Origin: an uncultured Collinsella sp.
GTDB lineage: Bacteria > Actinomycetota > Coriobacteriia > Coriobacteriales > Coriobacteriaceae
DNA length: 6,090 nt
Assembly: GCA_902494545.1 (NCBI GenBank)
Contig: CABUTP010000097.1
Span: 1-6,090, forward strand
Direction of reading: 5' to 3'
Each line of letters starts with the position of its first letter. Position 1 is the first letter of the stretch. This document shows, one piece after another, positions 1 through 4,038 of the stretch. The notes under the pieces are model-generated. The model searched no databases and was not told the origin of the DNA. It worked only from the letters and a program-made list of their open reading frames with translations. Both the position numbers and the translations under genes were made by a program.

Positions 1-889
1 CACGCGCAGCATGCCCCAGTGCCTTTGCACTCGCAAAGCGTTTGGCGGGATCGAGCGCCATCGCCATGCAAATCACATCGGCAAGCGGGGTTAGCATACC
101 GTGCGTCTCGCATTGCTCGCGCATGTCACACCCCGGTTTGGGGTCAGTTCCCGTCAGACAAAAGAACAGCAGCGCGCCAAGCGCGTAAATATCGCTGCGG
201 ACGCTCGTCTGCCCAAACCCAAACTGCTCGGGCGGCGCATAGGAACGCGTGCCAAACTTGACGGTGTCGGAGTCGGCGCCATCGCGCCAAACGCGCGCGA
301 TTCCCAGGTCAATAATCACCAGCGACGAGAAGATCATGCCAGCATCGGCCGCATACCTCACGCCCGATACGATGATGTTCGAGGGTTTAAGGTCGCGGTG
401 GATTACCGGTGTCGCCGCCTCCCCCGCCGCCGCAAAGCCGGCATGGAGCTCGCTCACCGCATCACACAGGACGGGATATAGCACACGGGCATAATCGAGC
501 GTCGCGCCCAGGCGCCCCACGAGCGCCTCGAGCGTCTCACCTTCGACATATTCCATCACCACATCGAGCTCCTCGCCCGCGCGGCGGCAATCGACAATCC
601 GGGGCAAATGCTCAAAACGACGACCGGCGCGCTGGGCCGCAAACAGGCGCTCATATGCTCCGCCAATCTGCGCCGAAGCATCGATGCGCTTACGGACAAA
701 GGGACCGAGAGACCCGCCGCCAGAGCCCTCAAAATAGACGAGTTCGGTCGTCTCTACACCCGAGAGCTTGAGCACGCGCTCCACACGATAGCTGTCATCG
801 CGGTCGAGCGACGCCAAATGCTCGACAAGTGAAGCAGTCAGCTCGTCATCGGAATATGTTGGGCTCTGAGTATCCATAGCGTCCATCAT
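1..889 (-). CDS. Ser/Thr protein kinase (Hanks type), 3' end beyond the left edge
   Basis: Reading leftward from 889, 296 codons are open with no stop before the window edge. The product has the Hanks kinase motifs in order. K67 in VRKRI is the likely ATP-binding lysine and E80 the likely helix-C glutamate. The catalytic loop HRDLKPSN spans 164-171 (D166, K168, N171). DLG at 194-196 stands for DFG, YAPPEQF at 217-223 is the APE region, SDIYALG lies at 232-238, and DPAKRF at 280-285 carries the subdomain XI arginine. The catalytic core is therefore nearly complete. The glycine-rich loop (about 41-62) is degenerate, with glycines clustered at 55-59 rather than GxGxxG. I read this as a trait of this kinase type, not decay, because every catalytic residue is present. 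Whether a membrane segment or sensor domain follows cannot be seen. ATG at 887-889 is directly followed by another ATG; a third in-frame ATG at 875-877 is possible. No strong Shine-Dalgarno precedes any of them. The gene lies downstream of an HTH gene that may encode its partner or target (inference). Confidence 0.93.
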   Translation of the reverse strand, partial: MMDAMDTQSPTYSDDELTASLVEHLASLDRDDSYRVERVLKLSGVETTELVYFEGSGGGSLGPFVRKRIDASAQIGGAYERLFAAQRAGRRFEHLPRIVDCRRAGEELDVVMEYVEGETLEALVGRLGATLDYARVLYPVLCDAVSELHAGFAAAGEAATPVIHRDLKPSNIIVSGVRYAADAGMIFSSLVIIDLGIARVWRDGADSDTVKFGTRSYAPPEQFGFGQTSVRSDIYALGALLFFCLTGTDPKPGCDMREQCETHGMLTPLADVICMAMALDPAKRFASAKALGHAAR

Positions 890-895
890 AACGCA

Positions 896-925
896 GGGTG
901 CAGACACCCCATGGTGTCCGCACCC
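896..925 (-). promoter_or_regulatory. Hairpin just upstream of the kinase start
   Basis: Arms 896-908 and 913-925 pair at 12 of 13 positions around a four-base loop (909-912); the only mismatch is 902/919. In the minus-strand transcript the hairpin ends six bases before the kinase ATG and covers the positions where a Shine-Dalgarno sequence would lie (GGGGTG is inside it). It also sits about 51 bases after the HTH gene's stop. No run of U follows on either strand, so it does not look like a standard intrinsic terminator. A translation-limiting or processing hairpin, or a protein-binding palindrome, are the alternatives. Confidence 0.6.
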
Positions 926-976
926 CGATCGTTTGCATGGCTGCTCTGGTGACACCGCCGGCTCAGCCATCGACCA

Positions 977-1399
977 CTAACTCACCGTTTCCTCGCCAAA
1001 GCGATATAGCTCTTCATTGACCTTTTGGAGGCTACAGCCACGGTCGATGCAAAAGATAATGATTGCATCGCGACGGTCCTTACAGTTGAGGACGCTCACT
1101 CCGGCAGCCGTCAGAGCGCGGTTGGTCTCCTTCATCGACAGCGCCATTGCAAAGGCAATCTGCAGCACCTTATTGCGACTCGGATGCCGCGCACCGGTAA
1201 AAATCTGATAGCCAAAGGTCTCGTTGAGGTCGGCCATACGCACCACACGCGAGCGCTCGAGCCCCTTCTCTTGCAGCAACTGCTTTAAGTAATCCGAAAG
1301 CGACGGGGCGGCAAAGTCGTGCTCTTTGATATAGCCATCGATGTTTGGCGCGTCGAGGAGTTCATTGAGTAACTCGTCCGTCAGCTTTTTATTGGGCAT
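977..1399 (-). CDS. Small HTH (Cro/C1-like) protein, possible kinase partner
   Basis: This is a 140-residue soluble protein with no signal peptide or membrane segment. Residues 1-33 form an acidic, helical N-terminus. Residues 34-100 look like a divergent XRE/Cro-C1 helix-turn-helix: LSDYLKQLLQEKGL, then a turn, then ETFGYQIFTGARHPSR, whose layout suggests the recognition helix followed by basic residues. The C-terminal part (about 101-140) carries RRDAIIIFCIDRG and a Leu/Glu-rich tail. From memory, proteins of this layout (YQIF-G-R-PSR followed by RD-III-A/C) recur next to Ser/Thr kinase genes in Clostridia and Coriobacteriia; that is recollection, not a search. The start at 1397-1399 is supported by a strong Shine-Dalgarno, GGGAGGTG (1407-1414), seven bases upstream. 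It follows the lipoprotein gene by 39 bases and precedes the kinase by 87, so co-transcription is likely. DNA binding is inferred; it could instead be an adaptor or substrate of the kinase. Confidence 0.85.
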   Translation of the reverse strand: MPNKKLTDELLNELLDAPNIDGYIKEHDFAAPSLSDYLKQLLQEKGLERSRVVRMADLNETFGYQIFTGARHPSRNKVLQIAFAMALSMKETNRALTAAGVSVLNCKDRRDAIIIFCIDRGCSLQKVNEELYRFGEETVS

Positions 1400-1438
1400 A
1401 CGACCTCACCTCCCATACGGCGCAACGGTAGCGACATG

Positions 1439-1984
1439 TTAGGCCAGCACCCAGCTTGCAGCAGCAGACTTATCAAACACGTTGGCAAAATAGAGAGCCT
1501 TCTTGATGTCACCATCAAAGTAGATATTGCCCGCCACGGAGCCACCGGCGGCAAGGGTACCAGACTGCAGCTCATCGGAACCCTCGCTGTAATAACCCTG
1601 GTTCTGCTGCGCACCGTTGGCGTCCTCGCCCTTCCAGTCGTAGATATTGTAATCTGCGCCCTCATCGCCATTGTTGACGTACGCGACGTGAATACCCGTC
1701 ATGGTCGAACCGTCATAATTTGTAAGGCCGGGCTGGACGGAATCGACGACGACGGAAAGGCCAGCAGTCGTGGTCACCGTCGTGCCAACAGCCAGGTCAG
1801 TCGTAGGCTGCTCTTCCTTCTTCGTCTCTTCCTTCTTGTCGCCATCGCCGGCATCCTCGGTGACGGTCGCCTTATCGCTACCGCAACCGGCAAGAAGACC
1901 GGCAGTCCCCAAGGCAACAGTGGCGAATGCGCCAAGTGCAGCGCGACGGCTCAGCAGCACTTCGTTTTCGAGCTTATTCATCAT
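1439..1984 (-). CDS. Exported lipoprotein with a DUF4352-like domain
   Basis: This is a 181-residue protein. Its signal peptide carries a twin-arginine-like SRRAALG (12-18), a hydrophobic stretch, and the lipobox LLAGC (30-34), so the mature chain should start at lipid-modified C34. A Lys/Glu/Asp-rich flexible linker covers about 36-60. The rest (about 62-175) looks like the DUF4352 beta-sandwich seen in many Gram-positive surface lipoproteins. The cues are a VxVxSV strand, a central MTGIHVAYVNNGDEG strand and turn, a short acidic/aromatic patch, LAAGGSVAGNIYFDG, and a final aromatic strand. The biochemical role is unknown; a ligand-sensing or scaffold function outside the membrane is a guess. 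Two adjacent ATGs (1982-1984 and 1979-1981) follow AGGAAGGA; the upstream one is taken. The gene is first in a probable lipoprotein-HTH-kinase unit, and its Shine-Dalgarno lies in one arm of a perfect inverted repeat. Confidence 0.88.
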   Translation of the reverse strand: MMNKLENEVLLSRRAALGAFATVALGTAGLLAGCGSDKATVTEDAGDGDKKEETKKEEQPTTDLAVGTTVTTTAGLSVVVDSVQPGLTNYDGSTMTGIHVAYVNNGDEGADYNIYDWKGEDANGAQQNQGYYSEGSDELQSGTLAAGGSVAGNIYFDGDIKKALYFANVFDKSAAASWVLA

Positions 1985-1986
1985 GC

Positions 1987-2040
1987 ATCCTTCCTACGAT
2001 CCGGCTACCGCGCCGGCACACAGCACATCGTAGGAAGGAT
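1987..2040 (-). promoter_or_regulatory. Perfect 14-base inverted repeat enclosing the lipoprotein RBS
   Basis: Positions 1987-2000 and 2027-2040 are perfect reverse complements (ATCCTTCCTACGAT and ATCGTAGGAAGGAT) separated by 26 bases. Inside lies a second small stem, 2001-2005 with 2012-2016 (CCGGC/GCCGG). In the minus-strand transcript the 3' arm contains AGGAAGGA, the lipoprotein gene's Shine-Dalgarno, and ends two bases before the ATG. The 5' arm is therefore a built-in anti-Shine-Dalgarno. This suggests control of translation by structure. A DNA operator with half-sites 40 base pairs apart (about four turns) is the alternative. Confidence 0.7.
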
Positions 2041-2051
2041 TGAACTTGAAT

Positions 2052-2081
2052 ACATTAGCTGAGAGCTAAGGTTGCGGTAAA
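2052..2081 (-). promoter_or_regulatory. Possible promoter of the lipoprotein-HTH-kinase unit
   Basis: Reading the minus strand, TTTACC (2076-2081) could be a -35 and TAATGT (2052-2057) a -10, 18 bases apart. Both are weak matches to consensus. A start near 2045 would place the whole 1987-2040 inverted repeat at the 5' end of the message. A short perfect palindrome, TTAGCT-GAG-AGCTAA (2055-2069), overlaps the -10 and spacer and could be an operator. This is a weak prediction. Confidence 0.3.
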
Positions 2082-2113
2082 CGACCAATGCAGTTATCCA
2101 AACGCCGAGCAAA

Positions 2114-2126
2114 CGCACTTTGCGCG
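2114..2126 (-). terminator. Weak terminator-like hairpin after the membrane protein gene
   Basis: On the minus strand CGCGC-AAA-GTGCG forms a five-pair stem (one G-U) and is followed by only TTT. It lies 20 bases after the stop at 2146 and is the only hairpin near the end of the amidohydrolase/membrane-protein pair. The stem is short and the T run poor, so it may not terminate transcription. Confidence 0.22.
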
Positions 2127-2145
2127 ACCGTCTGCTGGCAGTGCA

Positions 2146-2469
2146 TCAACCCACCGTGACGGATTCCCCGGTAAAGGTGCTGATCATTAACAGGATAAAG
2201 AAGGCCAAATAACTGATGCTCAATAGGTAGGCGACGACCAAAAAGATAGTCCAGCCGACATTGGTTTTACCGTCGGCACGACGTTGCTCGCGATTGCGGC
2301 AGAGCCAAATCGTCACGCCAATAGCCACAATCAGCAACACGAGTGCCGCTGCTGCCAACCCGGCAAGCGCAAACATCACGCCAATGCTCACAGCAATAAC
2401 TGGAAGCAGTAGCAAGCCGCATCCACACCCACCCGGACTATACACGGCAGTCTGTCGGCGTCGTTCCAT
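2146..2469 (-). CDS. Small multi-pass membrane protein, function unknown
   Basis: This is a 107-residue hydrophobic protein. A short basic N-terminus (MERRRQ) is followed by SPGGCGCG. A continuous hydrophobic block at about 17-57 is long enough for two membrane segments with a tight turn. A cytoplasmic-looking basic stretch (CRNREQRRADGK, 57-68) follows, and then a long hydrophobic segment at 72-100. I do not recognise a family. An upstream in-frame GTG (2473-2475) overlaps the amidohydrolase stop as GTGA, but the ATG at 2467-2469 is preferred because GGAG lies five bases before it and would lie on top of the GTG. The start is only two bases past the end of the amidohydrolase gene, so translation is very probably coupled and the two genes share a message. 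A role linked to the amidohydrolase, such as substrate movement, is speculation. Confidence 0.8.
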   Translation of the reverse strand: MERRRQTAVYSPGGCGCGLLLLPVIAVSIGVMFALAGLAAAALVLLIVAIGVTIWLCRNREQRRADGKTNVGWTIFLVVAYLLSISYLAFFILLMISTFTGESVTVG

Positions 2470-2471
2470 CG

Positions 2472-3659
2472 TCACTCCAAGTTAAGCAATCGTTTGTAGA
2501 CATCGAGGCCTTTGAGCAGGATTTCCTCGTCAAAGAGCATGGTATCGGTATGCAGAGCGCTCGTAGCATAGGCGGGACAGCCATCCGAATCGCTCGGGTT
2601 TTCTTGACCCTCCGGCACGCCCGTGCCCAGCAAGAAGAACACGCCCGGCAGATGGCGCTGATAGAACGCAAAATCCTCGGCGATCAGCAGCGGCTCGTCC
2701 ACAAGTTGCAGCTCGGACAAGGCAGGCGCAATGCAGGCAAACAGCTCGGGGTCGTTATCGACTGGCGGATAGCCCTCGGCAAAATCGAGATCGTACGTGC
2801 AGCCCGTTGCGGCGCAGGCATCGTCCAACACGCGGCGCACGCCCTCGCGCGCACGGTCGAACATACCGTCCGTAAACACGCGCAGACTGCCAGCCACATG
2901 GGCCTCCCCTGCCACCGCATTGCAGACGGTGCCGGCCTGAAGCAGGCCGAACTTACCAATGCAGGGCTCGTCGGCACCCAACTCGTCCATGAGCTCGCGC
3001 TCGGCAACCAAGAACTTGGCAGCCGCCAGTGCCGCATCGTGCGACTCCTCGACTGGAACGCCGTAGGTCTTGGCGATATGGATGCTCGCGCCATGGATAT
3101 GAATGTGCGTCTCGCTTGAGCGCGCCAGCAGCGGACCGGAACAGCTTGCCAACGTGCCGGCGGGCAAATCGGGCCATACGTGGAAGCCAAAAATGCGGTC
3201 GACGCCATAGCGCTCGAATACGCCGCTCTCACACACCGTCTTGGCGCCACCGGTCGTTTCCTCGGCCGGCTGGAACACAAAGAGCACGTTGCGCTTGATG
3301 ACGCCCGGTTGCTCGCGAATCGTGCGGTCGGCATGCGTCGCGGCGGCAAGCGCCATAGCCATGTGCCCATCGTGCCCGCACGCGTGCATTTTGCCGGGAT
3401 GGGTCGAGGCAAAATCCGCTCCCGTCGCTTCCGCAATTGGTAGGGCGTCCATATCGGCGCGAATCGCCGTGGCATGCGTAGCGCCCACACCGGCATCGAA
3501 GAAGGCACAGACGCAGCTCGGACACGGATGGGTCACCTCGCAAGCGAGCGGCGCCAACACGCCCTCAATATAGGCGATAGTCTGCGGAAGATCGAAATCG
3601 AGCTCCGGAATGCGATGCAGGTCGCGACGATAGCGACGAAGTTCTTGGAGCTCGGTCAT
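2472..3659 (-). CDS. M20-family metallo-amidohydrolase (M20D type)
   Basis: This is a 395-residue enzyme, the usual length for M20D amidohydrolases, which use a two-metal centre to cleave N-acyl groups from amino acids or related amides. Expected motifs occur in order: RRDLHRIPEL (11-20), AIRADMDALPI (65-75), MHACGHDGHM (91-100), QPAEETTGG (130-138), FGFHVWPDLPAG (158-168), AVAGEAHVAGSLR (248-260), EGYPPVDND (295-303), EDFAFY (328-333) and ALHTDTMLFDEE (368-379). Likely metal ligands are C94, H96, E134, H160 and H370, with E133 as the catalytic base. No signal peptide is visible, so it should be cytoplasmic. The start at 3657-3659 has GGAAGGA a short distance upstream; an in-frame ATG at 3672-3674 lacks such a site and was not chosen. 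The substrate cannot be read from sequence: candidates include N-acyl amino acids, hippurate-like amides or N-acetyl-diaminopimelate. Divergence from lysine genes makes the last worth considering but does not show it. Confidence 0.92.
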   Translation of the reverse strand: MTELQELRRYRRDLHRIPELDFDLPQTIAYIEGVLAPLACEVTHPCPSCVCAFFDAGVGATHATAIRADMDALPIAEATGADFASTHPGKMHACGHDGHMAMALAAATHADRTIREQPGVIKRNVLFVFQPAEETTGGAKTVCESGVFERYGVDRIFGFHVWPDLPAGTLASCSGPLLARSSETHIHIHGASIHIAKTYGVPVEESHDAALAAAKFLVAERELMDELGADEPCIGKFGLLQAGTVCNAVAGEAHVAGSLRVFTDGMFDRAREGVRRVLDDACAATGCTYDLDFAEGYPPVDNDPELFACIAPALSELQLVDEPLLIAEDFAFYQRHLPGVFFLLGTGVPEGQENPSDSDGCPAYATSALHTDTMLFDEEILLKGLDVYKRLLNLE

Positions 3660-3690
3660 AAAGGATCCTTCCATGGGGCATATCCATTCG

Positions 3691-3716
3691 CACAATATTG
3701 TGATGCAGAATTGTGA
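3691..3716. promoter_or_regulatory. AT-rich palindrome and ATTGTGA direct repeats upstream of the amidohydrolase
   Basis: CACAATATTGTG (3691-3702) is a perfect 12-base palindrome. ATTGTGA occurs at 3697-3703 and again at 3710-3716, 13 bases apart. They lie in the presumed 5' leader of the amidohydrolase gene, between its promoter and its start, where a repressor could act as a roadblock. The regulator is not identified. The half-site resembles part of a Rex box (TTGTGA), but the inverted arrangement and spacing of that box are not present. Confidence 0.4.
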
Positions 3717-3753
3717 CGCCCTTGTTTCTAGCATATCCCTGCATTTTTTAAAC

Positions 3754-3782
3754 GTTATATACGAATACTCTTGTTTGGTAAA
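3754..3782 (-). promoter_or_regulatory. Promoter of the amidohydrolase/membrane-protein operon
   Basis: On the minus strand TTTACC (3777-3782, four of six to the -35 consensus) and TATAAC (3754-3759, five of six to the -10 consensus) are separated by exactly 17 bases. Transcription would start near 3747, giving a leader of nearly 90 bases. This is the best-looking promoter in the window, and it overlaps the weaker plus-strand promoter proposed for lysA. Confidence 0.55.
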
Positions 3783-3808
3783 GTGCAACGTGGTAGGGTC
3801 GTTACCAC
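3771..3808 (+). promoter_or_regulatory. Possible lysA promoter with overlapping inverted repeat
   Basis: TTGTTT (3771-3776) and TAGGGT (3794-3799), 17 bases apart, could act as -35 and -10, each matching consensus at three of six positions. A start near 3806 would begin the message just before the riboswitch. GTGGTA (3790-3795) and TACCAC (3803-3808) form a six-base inverted repeat with a seven-base spacer over the -10, a possible operator. The promoter is weak on sequence alone; its position relative to the riboswitch is its main support. Confidence 0.33.
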
Positions 3809-3810
3809 TT

Positions 3811-3967
3811 GATAGAGGCGCGGGCACGAAGGGCCGCGGGCGAGCCGGCAGGCTTTGACCCCGCGGGGAGGCGAAACCCGCCGAACTGGGTTTTTCGGGC
3901 ACGAACAACCTGGTGGGCCTGCGGGAAACACCCGCAGGACTGTCTGCAGCAATGCGGGAGCGCTATC
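3811..3967 (+). promoter_or_regulatory. Lysine riboswitch (L box) aptamer
   Basis: The region matches the L box in order. GATAG (3811-3815) opens helix P1 and AGGCGCG follows. A P2 arm pairs CCGCGGG (3834-3840) with CCCGCGG (3860-3866). Then come GGGGAGGCGAAACCCGCCGAA and a P4 helix pairing ACTGGGTT (3885-3892) with AACCTGGT (3907-3914, two G-U pairs). A perfect eight-pair P5 (CCTGCGGG 3918-3925 with CCCGCAGG 3931-3938) is followed by ACTGTC, a mini-hairpin GCA-GCAA-TGC (3946-3955), and the closing CTATC (3963-3967). The blocks ACTGTC, CGCCGAA/CCGCCGAA and GGAGG/AGGCGC resemble those of characterised lysine riboswitches, including the extra small hairpin before P1 closes. The P2 arm is shorter and more GC-rich than in the Bacillus type, and its loop-E-like bases are not obvious. 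Such riboswitches bind lysine and turn off lysine biosynthesis or import, which fits the lysA-dapA frame starting 72 bases downstream. Confidence 0.93.
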
Positions 3968-4028
3968 CGGACATGGGGTCCACGCTATGCGGATTCGATG
4001 CGCCGATGGCGCCGTCTGGATAGCGAGG
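3961..4028 (+). promoter_or_regulatory. Riboswitch expression platform with two exclusive stems
   Basis: CGCTATCCGGAC (3961-3972) pairs with GTCTGGATAGCG (4014-4025) over 12 consecutive pairs (one G-U). It uses the same CTATC that closes aptamer helix P1, so the two cannot coexist. If P1 forms, CCACGCTAT (3980-3988) can instead pair with ATAGCGAGG (4020-4028) at eight of nine positions and bury GAGG, the lysA Shine-Dalgarno. A small hairpin GCGCC-GAT-GGCGC (4000-4012) sits in the loop. No T run follows, so control is probably at translation initiation rather than by termination. Confidence 0.65.
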
Positions 4029-4038
4029 TTTACGGGAC

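Noticed and set aside
19..832. Several plus-strand open frames at the left end
   Set aside because: They are Arg/Ala/Pro-rich shadows of the Ser/Thr kinase, whose minus-strand frame contains every kinase motif.
1400..1438. Possible terminator between the lipoprotein and HTH genes
   Set aside because: The TACGG/ACGGTA similarity is a mirror pattern, not a reverse complement, so no stem forms. The gap mainly holds the HTH gene's Shine-Dalgarno.
1436..2062. 208-codon plus-strand frame opposite the lipoprotein gene
   Set aside because: It is antisense to a lipoprotein with a clear signal peptide and Shine-Dalgarno, and its own content shows no domain or ribosome binding site.
2684..3508. 274-codon minus-strand frame inside the amidohydrolase gene
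   Set aside because: It is a shifted frame of the M20 gene, rich in Arg, Ala, Pro and Ser, with no motif. The M20 frame carries all catalytic residues.
3661..3670. AAGGATCCTT palindrome at the amidohydrolase ribosome binding site
   Set aside because: It is a 10-base palindrome with no loop, so it cannot form a useful hairpin. It probably reflects the AAGGA Shine-Dalgarno beside a chance TCCTT.
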